A stretch of 64,000 nucleotides of DNA from Salminus brasiliensis (Eukaryota; Chordata; Actinopteri; Characiformes; Bryconidae), in NCBI RefSeq assembly GCF_030463535.1, contig NC_132888.1, forward strand, positions 8,351,581 through 8,415,580. The letters run 5' to 3'. Both the position numbers and the translations under genes were made by a program. Numbering within the stretch: position 1 is the stretch's first letter; every line of letters begins with the position of its first letter. Positions 11,216 to 23,554 of this stretch are shown piece after piece. Under the pieces are notes generated by a model, which was given only the letters and a program-made list of their open reading frames with translations, had not been told where the DNA came from and did not search any database.

Positions 11216-14200
11216 ATCCACAGAAGAGCTGTCACAAAAAAATAATTATTAATAATAATACTACTAATAATTGTAATATACTTATATATGTTTGGCTATG
11301 TTCTAATGCTACATCACCTTTACCTCAACCAATCATCAGCTTCCACCTGTCTTTAAAAGACCTGTTTATACACACCTTTTTGCTGATATTTCGTCTTTTC
11401 CTTCTATACTCCCTGCCACCACTAGGTTGGTCCCACCCATTGCCCACAGGACTGGCTCCGCCTCTACCTTCCATGTATGATAGCATCTGGGGGGTCCAGA
11501 TTTTACAACACCTGGGCCAATGACGGGACCAAATACTTACAATTATTATCAGATTGTTAAAATTATTATCAAGATTAAACGGTTTTCATCTTGCACGCTT
11601 GCTTCTGGAGTCTTCAGGTAGAACTGATGATATCCATGATTCCGATGCTCAGAAAAGCATATTCCATCCCCCTGGAAAAACTCAATCTTCATCTCATCAT
11701 ATGTCTATAAGCCTTTGTCCCAGAGCTTTTCACACATTTTGTGTACTTTTCATCTAACTGTAACCTGACCTTTCGGCTCTTATCAGTGGTGTGTGTCTTG
11801 TAGAAACCCACAGGGATCATACTAACCTGTTCTTCTCTTTATGGTCATCTTTGACACATCTGCCTGTGCATCTGTGATAATGTTCTTGCCCTGTCTTCTT
11901 TGGTCTGTCATGTCTGCTATTATAAGAATTAAAATGCAATAAAAGCATCATTTGAGATTTAATCAAACACTATTACAATCATAGAGCAATGCCACAGATG
12001 TCACATGTAATAGAGATGTGTGAGTGTAAGGAACATTTTAAAGGTTGGAAGAACCTGCACTTAATGTGAAGATTATTTACCATTATAGATTATGTACAAT
12101 TACGAGGGCAATGGGATCTATCATTATGAGAGCAAAGCTGTGAACAATTCTGCAGTTTAAAACACATCATGAATCAGACCTGGACTTTTTGTTAGGACGT
12201 TTCTCAAGAATTCATTGAAAAACATTTTTAGCAAGATATTGTTCAATGATTTGTCCTGCAGCCAAGTGGTTCTTCTACAGCATCCCTAAAAGAACTACAG
12301 GTAAAGCACCTGTATTTTATAAGATTGTATAGTCTATTGCACATCTATTGGGCTTGTTCCCATTAGCTTGTAGAAGATCCAGGAGAAATCAGAGCCTACA
12401 GTCAGTCAATGCTGGATGCTGGTTACACAGTTGTAACATGCCAAAGTCAGAGAAAGCCTTCGGCCACTCAGACATAGGCTCCACTGTTGCTGACCTGCTC
12501 TGTAGGTGGTCAAACATTTGATACCAGAAGGAAGGCTTATATTAACCTTTAGATTGCTTCTAATCAGGACATTACACAGACCTTTAATCAGAGTGACAGG
12601 AAAACAGGTCATGCCTACTGGGCAAAACAAGCTGGGACAGTGATAAAGACGTATTTTCACATAGAGGTCTTTACCTCCATTTCACAGATACAGTATGGCT
12701 ACACTGACTCGTAGTATGTCATGTCTGTAAAAACCATGGAAGGACAAAGGAAGGAGGATATTGGGCTTTATCGCTTTGTTGGCCCAGAGTTTTGCCTTAA
12801 ATGCTCAGCTTAGATAGGCAGTAAAAGACAGGTTAACCCTTAGTTATTGGCAGCAATAACAAAAGCATGGTTTAAGTTGAGGTTTACTGAATCTTGTAGC
12901 TCTCGTGAAAGTAAAAGGAGATCATTACAATGATTTGAATTTGTTGGAAACCTACAGTTTCCTCTGTTTTTGCATTTTTGCAGCATGGTTCTCACCTCTT
13001 GGTATGAGATTAAAGGGAAAAGCTGTTTAGGGTGCAACCTTTCAATACAGAACATCCATACATCCATCCGTCTTCTTCCTGGTCAAGATTGTGGTGGGTT
13101 CAAAGCAGGAGCTCCAGTAAGATGTTGCTGTGTCCCACTAAAATCATGGCGGTAAAAAGTCAATTTTATCCTGAATTGTTGGGTAGAACTACAAGACATG
13201 CCATGCAAATTCACTACAGGTACAAAATTTCCCATAGTGCCCAAACATTTTTCCCAAAGCTTGAGCAGCTAAAGCTTTCAGCCAGAGCCAGTGTAATTCA
13301 GTTTCTGTGAGTAATGGACATTCATAAATATATGAAATATGTAAATATAAATGTAAATATATATTAAATATAAGAAAATTAGCCATGCAACAGACAAAGT
13401 AATGATAGCTCATAGCTGTATGTCTTGGTTATTGGCTTTTATAACCGCATAACCCACCAATACAACATTTTAGACAGCAATAACGAAGCAAAGGCATTAA
13501 TTAAACTAGCACAAGCCTCAGTCATGTTAGCATAGGCTTTATTTATGCTAGCTAGTAAAAGGGGCATTGTTGACACCTGATTTTACTTATGAAGGATATT
13601 TCACCATTTCTATATTCCAATTCCAGTGTTTGAATATTCTTAATTATCTAAAATTTATAAAACGCTCTCAAAATGACAATGATATCGTTATCGTCATTAT
13701 TTCTGGGGCAATACATTGTCCAAAAGGCCTAATTTAGCATTGCCAGTTCATCTACCATGTGTGTTTTTGAGAGGCAGGAGGAAACCACAGCATACAGAAG
13801 AAACCCACACAATCATGGAGAGACACACCAAACTCCTCAGAGACAGAAACCTGAGCGAGGATTGTACCCAAATCCCCAGGCCCCTGGAGCAGTGGTGCCC
13901 CAATGTATCACCCCAATACAAGGTGAATAGAATTAATGGTGTTATTGTCTCTTTTCATTTAGATATGTGGTGACTTCTCAGTTATACAGCAAATACAGTA
14001 GAAATAATTCCTCTGGACTTCTTTGGGACTAAAAGAGAGTCAAGGTGAAAGGCCTGACCTGCACAATGCTTGACTAGATATAACTAGACTGACTCAAGAC
14101 GTCCACTTCGGGGCCTTTGGTCTAATCCTATCCAAGTAAATTGAAGTTCCGCTGTTTGGGCAGAAGTTTCATGGCTGTCACTATAAGTGCAGATATTTTT

Positions 14201-14534
14201 TACAGCGTAAGAGGTCATCAACTTTTATGAGCCTGGCTATGTTTTCACGGCCAGAGCGCTGAGCATGCATGAACGAGCAAACGCAGGAGAGTAGCTATCT
14301 CCATCAATGATGGCAGCTTTTACTGCGGCTGCCTAAACGTCTTTCTCATAAAAACTGCAAAAATACTATGTGAGTGAAGATGGAGCCATGTCATGGCTAA
14401 AACTGTCCTCCACTTTGGTCTGAAGTTGAATAGGCAAACTTTTAAAAAAACAAAGATGCCAAATGGGTTCTTTGGAGAAATGGAGTAAAAGAATCCATTT
14501 TGATTCCAATTAGTTGAGGGTTTTCTTTTTTTAA
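11216..14534. other. Unique intergenic DNA with AT-rich patches
   Basis: An AT-rich (TAATAA)-like patch lies at 11240-11280 and another at 13320-13375. Frames of 60-92 codons occur on both strands without recognisable content. A weak foldback-family trace is at 12010-12300. Nothing else is resolved. Confidence 0.45.
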
Positions 14535-14605
14535 CCTCTATTGAAAAGGTTCCTTTAGGAACCAGAAGTGGTTCCTCTTGTATGGCTCCATCTGAATTAC
14601 TGAAT
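14535..14605. repeat. GGTTCTTT foldback-family fragment
   Basis: A short piece carries AAAAGGTTCCTTTAGGAACC, AGAAGTGGTTCCTCTTG and TATGGCTCC, diagnostic of the foldback family described at 6655-6830. Confidence 0.55.
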
Positions 14606-15769
14606 ACTATACAAGTCTGTAGAGAAACCTTTATTGTGCTCCTCCCTCCCTGTTCCCTGTTTATGATATGCTGATTCATGTCAGATGAATTGCCTCTTAG
14701 CTAGTCTGCTCTTCTCTAACTGGCTGAGAAGCTTAGTGCATAATGCATTAGCTCTTTGATTAGCTTTAAGCACCAAACACTGGTGTGTGGAAGTGGGCTG
14801 GAGTCAGTTAAAAGCATAAGAATGCAGTTACTCCAGATTATCCCCATTTTCTGTGCTTTCCTCCAGGCCGCATTGACGACTATTAGGTATCCTCAGATAT
14901 CTTGTGTGTCGTCCATGTAAAACTGACAGCTCTGGACGTATATTATCTGTTTCTCCTGCTCTAATTCAGTTTCTCTTTTGAAGCAGGCCGTAAACTCTAA
15001 TCAGCTGTGAGTAACAGCCTTATTAACCTGCTCTCAGATGGATTGGTACACAAGTCATCAATTTGCTCCCTGAAAACTCGCTTTAAGTTTCTCATCCATC
15101 TTTGTCGGCTGCAATCAGAGACTTCATCACTCAAGCTGGCGAGGCAGGCCAGCAGGAGCTAGTAGTGATCCATAAGCCTGTTCCTCCCTCTCGCTCTCGC
15201 TCCCTCTCGACTGCCAAGTTCGGCCATCAGCCACCCTGACCTGCCACTCTCTGTCAGAAGGACCTCTCTGGAAGATTGTCCAGGGCAAGAACCGAGCAGA
15301 GACCCAATCAGAGTCACGGTGCGCTAGCAGAGGTGGCTAGAGTAGCCTGAAGCCAGAGTGGAGCAAAAGTGTTGTTACTTTACTGAGATAATGATTCAAG
15401 AAGTGAGTAAAAAAGTATAGTCTCCTTATAGAACCTCAGTGGTAGTGCATCCATTGGCATAGGCATTAAGGTCCTTAATTGAGATCCTTTAGGCCTAAAA
15501 TGCTCATACTCATAGAGGGACCTGCAAAAGATCAAATTTCTGAACCCAACAGAACACAATGAGCTACCACTCATATTTACAGTCAGTGATATTCACATAT
15601 CTACAACATCCAGGCCCAGCATGACGTTTAACTCATGAAACTCATCCAGCCCATTGGGAATCAGCAAGTGATTGGTGGTTACCTACTTGTTATTGGTAGC
15701 TAATCTGACATTTGGACAGTTTCAGGTATTTTGGAGTTCACATCCCACAGGATCTGTCATGTTCCTGTC
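14606..15769. other. Unique intergenic DNA, possibly conserved non-coding
   Basis: This stretch has no visible repeats, balanced composition and many homeodomain-like TAAT cores at 14740-15070. That would fit a conserved regulatory element, but this cannot be shown from one sequence. A CT-rich run lies at 15180-15210. Confidence 0.35.
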
Positions 15770-16230
15770 ACATCAGCTACCTGGTGAAGAAGGCCTGTCA
15801 GCATCTCTAACACTTTAGACGGCAAAGGGACTCCAGACTGCTCCCCGAGGTGCTGTGGAACGTCTACACCCGCACCATCCAAAGTATCCTGAAGGTGAAC
15901 ATCATAGCCTGGCTTGGAAACAGCACCAAGCAAGACAGACAGGCTCTCCAGAGGGGGGTGCATTCAGCTGTGCGCAGTCCATCTACAACAAGCGGTGCTG
16001 GACCAAGGCCAGGAAGATTGTGAAGGACCTCAGCCATCCAAACAATGGACTATTCTCACTGTCGCGGCCGGGGAAGTGCTTTCGCTCTTGGTGAACACAG
16101 AGAGGATGAGGAAGGGTTTCTTCCCACAAGCAATTTAGAGTTTGAACCAGGACAGTAACTAGGATTTTCCCCCACACCTCACATCATGCACAGGACTTTT
16201 CACTGCACATATCGCTGATTATTATTATTA
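15770..16230 (+). pseudogene. Rex1/CR1-like LINE reverse transcriptase remnant
   Basis: Shifted reading frames between about 15855 and 16138 encode LINE C-terminal motifs. These are HSAVRSIYNKRCW, then KARKIVKDLSHPNNGLFSL, a PGKCFRSW-like block, and NTERMRKGFFPQAI before a stop. This is the thumb and C-terminal end of a non-LTR reverse transcriptase, with the KARKI..D.SHP..G..F pattern common in fish Rex1-type elements. At least two frameshifts and the lost catalytic domain make it dead. A short 3' UTR follows (CTTTTCACTGCACATATCGC). Confidence 0.75.
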
Positions 16231-16639
16231 TGACTTCCTGCTGTGTTGCACAACCGCCGCCCACAGGCCCAAATAAGCCTCATTTCCGGCTTGTTTGTGT
16301 TCATGTGTGTTTGGTTCTGTTCAATAGGTTTGATTCATGTTCTTTTGTGCTGATTCATTGGTCATGGTTTTGTACCTGAGACTGGGAGTACTTAAGGAGC
16401 TTTACCCCCTTTGTTCACTGCCGTGAATTGACTCCGTTGGAATCTCTGGGATGCTTAGAGATTCCGCACGCATGACCGGCGTGTTCAGGACGGATCTAGG
16501 TTGCAGTTCATGTGCAGGCGAGGTTCTCCGACTTCTATAGAGGCAAGCAAGGTGCGTTCACTTCCATTTTGGTTCCAAGGCGACCTACGTTCAAGGCAGC
16601 ACGCTGCAAAGTCAGGTAAGGTCGGCCTTGCCCTTCGGT
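16231..16639 (+). other. Possible LTR-like fragment
   Basis: A T/G-rich stretch (16285-16380) is followed by a TACTTAAG box, then a more GC-rich region with CpGs (16440-16640). This layout resembles the U3-R-U5 order of fish LTRs. No boundaries or target duplication were found, so this is a weak suggestion. Confidence 0.25.
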
Positions 16640-16659
16640 CTAGCGGCTACTCATTTTTG

Positions 16660-16815
16660 TAAAGGTGTTTTTACAGGTTCTTGGAAGAGTGCTTAATTTG
16701 GTACAGAAACTTTCCATCATGTAAAGGTTCTTTAGTCATTTTAAAGATATTCACAAATCTGTTTTTCCCCAAATAGGGAAAACATGGTTCTTTCATGGCA
16801 TAACGCATAGCACCC
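16660..16815. repeat. GGTTCTTT foldback-family copy
   Basis: Motifs TTTACAGGTTCTTGGAAGAG, AAAGGTTCTTTAG and ACATGGTTCTTTCATGGCAT match the dispersed foldback family. The copy is degenerate. Confidence 0.55.
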
Positions 16816-17239
16816 TTTATTCGAGTCTCTTTGGACTCCCATCTCTGCGCATTAGCATCTTCTGCAAGCTTTGCCAGTCTGATGACATGCACTGTCAGGC
16901 ATCTGAGGATCCACCATGTCTCTAATCCCTGAGATTGAGAATGAGGCTCTTAGTCCGGGTGGTCAAAGAGAGGTCATTCTTTAATAACTGCAAAGTTGTG
17001 CTGAAAATAGAACCGCTTTGGGAAAGAGGATATTCAAGTGTCTGTTCTTATGTTAAAGAACCCTTTGTCATCTAACTGTGCCACGAAAGAGAATGTGGTG
17101 GCAGTTGCTCTCTCATCTTTATCTTCTGTGATGCCATTTCAAAATGTAAAGGAGCTCAGATATCACTGACTGCCTTTCCATCACTTCAGATGCTTACCTC
17201 AGAATAATAAGCATTACTTGTGCATATCAGTATTGCAGC
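16816..17239. other. Unique intergenic DNA
   Basis: No gene or repeat is recognised, apart from a possible AAAGAACCC trace near 17055. Confidence 0.45.
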
Positions 17240-17325
17240 GCTACTATTTTTTGAAAGGTTCTTTAGGCAACCAAAAGTGGTTCTTCTCTGAAAGACCCTT
17301 TTTGGCACCTTCATTTTGGAGACTG
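17240..17325. repeat. GGTTCTTT foldback-family fragment
   Basis: GAAAGGTTCTTTAGGCAACC, AAAAGTGGTTCTTCTCTG and GGCACCTTCATTTT mark one end of the foldback family. Confidence 0.6.
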
Positions 17326-17429
17326 TGCAGAATAAATTTCCAATACTGCATAGAGACCACCGCTAATTTATTTAACAATTAAAACAGACGTTAAGTAAAA
17401 TTTAGAGGGAGAACATATGTATTAAACAG

Positions 17430-17800
17430 TGGCTCAGCAGTCTAATACACTACCACTATGGCCCACTGGATCATAAGCATCCCAAGCCATGCTGCTTTGC
17501 CATCAGCGGCCGGAGTCAGAGAGAGCACAATTGGCCGTGTTCTCTGCGGGTGGTTAGATGGAGCTCTCTTTCCTCATCATTCTCAATCAATGTTGGCTGG
17601 CAGAGTCATATGTTAGCTGGTGTGGTGGAGCTGCTAACATTGCCAGAAAAAGGTGGTGACTGGCTTTACATGTATTCGAGGAGACCTGTGTTAAGTCTTT
17701 ACCCTCATAGTGTTGGAAGCATTGCTAGTGCTAGGGGGAGTTACAAATGGTGGGGTTAATTGGCAGTGCCAAAATAAAAGAAACAAATATATTTAAATAA
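17430..17800 (+). mobile_element. tRNA-derived SINE (family B), near full length
   Basis: The head GTGGCTCAGCAGTCTAATAC is followed by a decayed B box, then GCCATGCTGCTTTGCCATCA, an AGAGAGCACAATTGGCC block and GGTTAGATGGAGCTCTC. A body of about 170 bp ends in an A-rich (AAATA)n tail at 17770-17810. At roughly 350 bp it is the longest plus-strand copy here. It relates to 6838-7025 and to the inverted copy at 24480-24875. Confidence 0.75.
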
Positions 17801-18294
17801 ATAAAAAAAATGGCACAGAAACCTTAATTACTAAATGTAATATCTGACATTACATTCAGTAATTAGACAGTTTCGGTATTTAGTTCATCCATCTTTTGCC
17901 TTTATTACAGATTCCATTCCTTTCAGGGGACACTTTCAGATCTTCAGGGAGGGAGAGCTTTCCACACCTCGTCCTCTGAGAGGTTTGTTGTGAACATTTG
18001 TGAGTCAGTACGATCAGTAAGAGCTTCTTGGTCAGCTCCACATCCTTTCACACCCACAGCACTCAAAAACACATGAACACTTTAAATCTGATTAGTGAAT
18101 TTTCATCAAAGATGAAAGCTGTATGTGCCGTTTATCTGATGGCAACGGTTTTGGTGGTCTATCCAGTCTTGCACATTTGCTAGGCATCCCCAAGTCTCTT
18201 TGAATCTTTTTCTGAATTTCAGTTCTGAGGACTCCATGTGCATCTGTTTTTCCTTGATCGTCTTGTTCCTTATGCAAGTGGATAATCGTATGTA
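17801..18294. other. Unique intergenic DNA
   Basis: No gene or repeat family is recognised. Confidence 0.5.
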
Positions 18295-18490
18295 CACCTT
18301 TGGTTCCATAAAGAACCATGAAGAACCATGTCTGTAATAGAGATGTGTGAGTATAAAGAAGCTTTTAAAGATCTAAAGAAATCTTCACCTGATCTAAAGG
18401 TTCTTTGCCAGTTCAAAGAGTTTTCACACCCTCTATCACGAGCATGGGTTTTCATGGCATCGCTCAAAGAACCATTTGATGTACCTTAAT
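18295..18490. repeat. GGTTCTTT foldback element
   Basis: GGTTCCATAAAGAACCATG is followed by a second AAGAACCATG, GTAATAGAGATGTGTGAGT, paired AAAGATCTAAAG blocks, GGTTCTTTGCCAG, and GCTCAAAGAACCATTTG at the end. Inner and outer motifs are inverted relative to each other, as expected for a foldback MITE. Confidence 0.65.
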
Positions 18491-18639
18491 TTTAAAGAGA
18501 GAAATAAGGAGCAGGTAAAGCATTAATGGGTCAGTTACAACAACTGCAAGTGCATAGTGGGCCAAACCAGCCTAAACTGTAGCAACCATCTATACAATTT
18601 GTCATCACTTTGAAACTCATGGCTGGGCTATATCATCAA

Positions 18640-18845
18640 ATCAGATCAAATCAAATTTATTTGTATAGCACTTTTTATAATAAAGCAGCTTTACACAATC
18701 AGTAATTAGTAAAACACAAGAAAAAGACCCCCAGTGAGCAGCCAAGGGCAACACTGTCAAGGAGAAGCTCCCTCAGAGCTGGAGGAAGAAACCTTGGGAG
18801 GAACCAAGACTCACAAGGGGGACCCGACCCATCCTCCTCTGATCA
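18640..18845 (+). repeat. Dispersed repeat family C, copy 2
   Basis: It has the same ordered blocks as 9336-9565: AATTTATTTGTATAGCAC, AAAGCAGCTTTACAC, CCCCCAGTGAGCAGCC, GGAAGAAACCTTGGGAGGAA and CCATCCTCCTCTGATC. It is closer in sequence to the copy at 22915-23130 than to the copy at 9336. Confidence 0.8.
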
Positions 18846-18884
18846 GAACTATTTATAGATTATTGATAAGTCACTGAACCACCA

Positions 18885-19100
18885 AATCTGTTTTACTGCT
18901 CAGGTGTGACATGTGGCCCTACCATGTCAAATGACCTGCAGTGAACTGAAGCCACATGCAGCTCTGTTCCAGCACACAGATTGAAGCCAAGTCATCAGCA
19001 TCTTTCCATGATGGCATGTGGGCCAGATAAAGGTGTATGTGTGGGCCAGAACTGGGCCATGACTCATTTGCAATCTGGGAAAACAACATATTTAAACAAA
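18885..19100. repeat. TGTGGCC/CTGGGCC-rich dispersed repeat
   Basis: Repeated words such as GTGTGACATGTGGCCCTACC, ATGTGGGCCAGATAAAGG, GTGTGGGCCAGAACTGGGCC and CAATCTGGGAAA recall an old fish interspersed minisatellite-like element. A related inverted copy occurs at 38935-39240. Confidence 0.45.
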
Positions 19101-21499
19101 TGGCAGTGTGTGGGAGCAGAAATTATCATTATCTCAATAGATAATATTGAGAATATTACTAAACCAGTGGGTGTAGCTATAAAGTTTTGTTAGAGTATTG
19201 AGGATTTACCATTCCTACCAGTAACTTCCATTTAACACTGTGATTGCAGCCCTGTTGGAGCTATCCACAGTGCTGAAATCTTACTTTAGCAAAAGGTAAG
19301 CAAAATGCTCTGAACTTGTGTCTGCTTCCTGTTTGTTTCCCCCCTGTGTTCTCTAGAAATGCTCCAAGTTTTTTAGCAAACACTCTTCCACAGCTAACTA
19401 CGACCATTCATGATGCTCAGCCCTCTGGGGGCCCGCTTTATGTCCAGGACCTCTCTTTCAATACATGATGCAGCAGCGAAGAAATAAAACTCGGGGCTAC
19501 AATAAAGGCCAATTTATAGCTGTGCTGGAGCTTGGGGAGTAAATGAACCAAATTGATCAGAGATGTTGTTTCCTTTAGTAATGAGGAGTTTCAGGCCTCC
19601 CTGTGGAGGGAAGAGCCCAGTCCGCAGGCAGGCTGGGCCATGGCCAGCCCGCAATGAGATCCGCTGGGATTGCCTCTGCTGAGAGATGATGGTGGCACAA
19701 TCAGCCACAAAGGACTCATATCAGAGACCAATTAGGGACAAAGGCATGTCAGGTGGAAAGTGGGTGAGCCGGCAATGGTGCAACCCTTTTCTCCTCTGTG
19801 AAAGCTTATTTTCAGCTCACTTTTTCACTATAGTTACTAGAAGTGCTAAACCTTTCAGGGTGTGTATTATGGAAAACCAAAAGTACTGTCTTTTTTACAA
19901 TGAAATAGCCTGACATGTTTTATTAACAGTTGAAGATATTTTTTGTCACAAAAAAACAGTATTACACTCATTTGTTAGCCCCGCTCACTGACACTGTGAA
20001 GAGGGTTTCATCCTGGACTGTTTTTTGAATGAGACATAGTACAGGAACACCAATCAGAACAGAGATCAGTCTTAAAGGCAAAGTAACAAAAACGGCAGAA
20101 AAATTGGCAGAAAAATCAACATCCTTAAAACTGAAGTGTTTGTTTGACCTGTTGACCATTTTTCTTTAAAAAATATTTTTATATTTTTAGATTTAATGCA
20201 TCAGGAATGTAGGGATCACATCAGATTTTTAACTTAACAAACTAAAACTAAAACTAAAAATGGTTTTATTGCTTATACATTTAAAAAGTTGCCTTTAAAA
20301 TTACATTTTAAAAGTAAATTTACACAAAATCTGTATGTATTTTTGTATGTGTTTCATTCTGTGCACACATAATATTTGTACATAATTTGTATGTAATTGT
20401 GTTTAATAGAATTTAATTCTCTTATTAATTTACTTTAATGTATTATTAAAGTAATTATTAAATTTATTAGATGTTATTGTTATTTCTTTGTTGCCACTTA
20501 TGTTAATTATTACACTGATGATGCAAAGCTTTGTCTTTAAATGGTTAATTATGATTGTTTGTGGTTTATTTATGTTCATTGTATGTGATCTTCAAGGGGG
20601 AAGAAATGAGAATGTGAAAAATGGATGAAATTGACCCTTCGCCTTTTTAGTAAATAGAAAGCTGCAAATAAGAGAATTTAATGATTTTACCTTCATAGAA
20701 TCCAAAAAAAAAAAACACACACACACACACACTAAGCTATTATATTCCCTCTCCGGCTCACTCACCGATCAGTAGCACAGTAAGAGATTATTTGTTTTCC
20801 TTTTTACTCTCTTAGTGCTTGACAAGTGTGTGGTTGCTAACCTTTAATAGCGGATCAATACTGCAGTGAAACTAGCGCAAACTGTAGCAAGAGCAGACAA
20901 CCCACAAAACAAAGCCCTCCTTCCCCTTTCAAGTCTCAGTCCATCACCAGCCCGGCGCAGGAGAAGATGGGTGGGAATATGATTAGTGGGATTGGTCGTG
21001 GTTCATCATGGTGATGCGAGGTTTCTCCATCACACAGGGAGAGATGACTAAATGAAGGCCTTGACAAAGATGTCAAAAGAATAATTTAATTGCATGAGAT
21101 GCGTTTTCCTTCTCACGTACAATGCTGGTGTTTAATTGGATCGTCTCGAGCTCCTGCAGACTTCTGCTTTCTAATCAATAGCTGTGCCTCAGGCCTGGTT
21201 TACAGCAGATAGAGAATAGAGGGGCAAAGGCGAAAGAAGTGCGAATGCAATTATAAATGGATACAGCTCTGCAGATTGAGCAAACTGCATGGGTCACAGA
21301 CAGAGCATGAATACAAGCCCTAGAACTGAACCTTCCATCGTTAGAAGGGGGGGTGAGGTAATGAACGTTCTGATTGCTTTTCCTATTGGGTAGTGTATGG
21401 TGGCCTGAACACATTAACAAACAAAAAAACACATCAGCAGCATGAAAACAACAGCTAGATCAAAAACATGCTGGCCAATTGAAAAAAGCATGGCAAGCA
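19101..21499. other. Unique, partly AT-rich intergenic DNA
   Basis: The stretch 20160-20560 is strongly AT-rich. An A11 run followed by (CA)9 is at 20704-20732. The rest, including 20800-21180, is complex single-copy-looking DNA without a recognisable gene. Confidence 0.5.
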
Positions 21500-21534
21500 A
21501 ATTACAACAAATTCATAAACATAGCAGTACATTT

Positions 21535-22130
21535 AAAAAAAATCACAACCGCATATTGAAAAATACAACAGTAAATAAATAACACCACAGTAAATAAAAA
21601 ACACCACAGTAAATTAAAAAACACAACAGTAAATAAAAAACACCACAGTAGATTACAAAACACAACAGTAAATTAAAAAACACAACAGTAGATACAAAAC
21701 ACAACAGTAAATTAAAAAAACAAAACAGTAAATAAAAAAAATCACAACCGCATATTGAAAAATATAACAGTGAATTCAAAAACATCCCAGCACCTTTTAA
21801 AACATGACAACAAATTAAAAATATGCTAGCAAAATAAAAAAACACAGCAGCAAATTAAAAAACACAACAGTAAATATAAAAAAACACAAGAGCAAATATA
21901 AAAACACAACCGTGAATATAAAAACACAAGAGTAAATAAAAAAATGCTAGCAAATTTAAAAACACAACAGTAAATAAAAAAACACAACAGTAAACATAAA
22001 AAACACAACAGTAAATAAAAAACACACAACAGTGAATAAAAACATGCTAGCAATTTTAAAACACCATAGCAAATTCACTAACATGCTAGCAAAATAAAAA
22101 ACACGACAGTAAATAAAAAACTCATTTTAA
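21535..22130. repeat. AT-rich minisatellite, unit about 19-21 bp
   Basis: About 25-30 diverged tandem units follow the pattern AACACAACAGTAAATAAAA, with variants carrying CACCACAG, ATGCTAGC or CCGCATATTG. The sub-block AAATCACAACCGCATATTG occurs twice, at 21539 and 21739, which points to an internal segmental duplication of about 200 bp. Frames through it on the minus strand (poly-FYLLLCFL) are artefacts. Confidence 0.9.
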
Positions 22131-22914
22131 ATGACCCTAGCGTATTCAAAAACCATTCAACTATTTCAACTATTTAAAAACATTAAGCCAATTTAAAGAT
22201 GACATTTCTCCTCTATGTTCCAAAAGACCAGGGTATATTTTCAAAGCCTTTTTGCAAAGTTTTCCAAGGACGCCAGTAAATCTTGAATGTGCTAGTAATT
22301 AATTCCCCTTTCATTTATCTGTATTCACAGCGGATATTTATTTATTTGTAGAGTCTTGTTTGTTAGTCTCTGTCCCCTGCAAAGCCAGGAGACACGGAAT
22401 AGTGTGCATATTTGTCTTTGAGCAGACGGAACCTTTCATGGTCGTGAGCCTGGAGACAGCGCTTACATCGAGGCACAGCCTTTATTTTTTATTTTTGTAG
22501 TGAAAGTGCGGCTGCCCTTTAAGCTTCATTTCTTTTAAGTTCATTAGCTCTTTTCATCTTTGAAGATCTTCTATCTTGCTCCACATTTATTCATTAGTGA
22601 GTGCTTGTTCTTCAACATTTAAAACAAGCACACAATCAAAGCAGCATCCTTGTCCAGCTTTGTCTACCTTGAGGACATTTGATGTCTCCTCACATCAGAA
22701 CCGAAAGCCTACCACTAGCAGAGGCTAAAGAAAAGGCAAGGACACACTTGCCTCTACAAAATGTACTACTGAATAAGGAACAGCTGTGCTTGCATTCATG
22801 TTTGCTTGCTTGTGGTAAAACCCTTTAAAATGTCCTCAGACTTTCTGACATTTTATTTTTTAACCTGAAGTCATTTATGACATTTGTGTGCCTTTATGAG
22901 CAAAAGCGAACAGA
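22131..22914. other. Unique intergenic DNA
   Basis: No gene or repeat is recognised. The T-rich stretch 22480-22510 is the only simple tract. Confidence 0.5.
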
Positions 22915-23130
22915 CTGTTGTCGTCACAAAGCAGCTTTACATAAATAGTGATTAATAAAAGACAGAGACAAAGAAGAAAGAAGAAATAACATAAGACATG
23001 ATGAATCAAAGACCCCCAGTGAGCAGCCAACAGCGACAGTGGCAAGGAAAAACTCCCTCAGAGCTGGAGGAAGAAACCTTGGGAGGAACCAAAACTCACA
23101 AGGGGGACCTGACCCGTCCTCCTCTGATCA
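22915..23130 (+). repeat. Dispersed repeat family C, copy 3
   Basis: GTCACAAAGCAGCTTTACAT, CCCCCAGTGAGCAGCC, CAGTGGCAAGGAAAAACTCC and GGAAGAAACCTTGGGAGGAA recur in the order seen at 18640-18845. The first block (CAATTCAATTTTATTT) is missing, so it is 5'-truncated. Confidence 0.8.
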
Positions 23131-23554
23131 AAACAATTTATAGATTAATGATAAAAATTACCAAACCAGATGCAGCAGATAGTTAATAATGGTGATATTA
23201 ATAGTGGAAGATAATTAAGAGTCCATTTGGTGAGCAGTATCAGAGTGTGTCTGACGACTCCGGCAGGTCTGACTATAACAGCCTAGTTAAAAGGAGAGAG
23301 CCAGAAGGTAACACAGACATGGGAGCACCTTGAAAACGCATGCATCTATCTGCTCCACCAGCATCTCAGTGTACTACAGTGTAAATGACCTCTGCTCTGG
23401 CTGCCCTGTATTGTGAGTCATTCAAAAAGCAGTCCTGACTGAAACACCTTATAATTTTGGGCAGGACTGGCCTGGACTAAACTGCTGGATATGCTGGTGG
23501 ATATATGTAAATGCATTGACTTCAAGGTCAGTTTTTGATGTCAGCCTCCTTCTA
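23131..23554. other. Unique intergenic DNA
   Basis: No gene or repeat is recognised. Confidence 0.5.
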
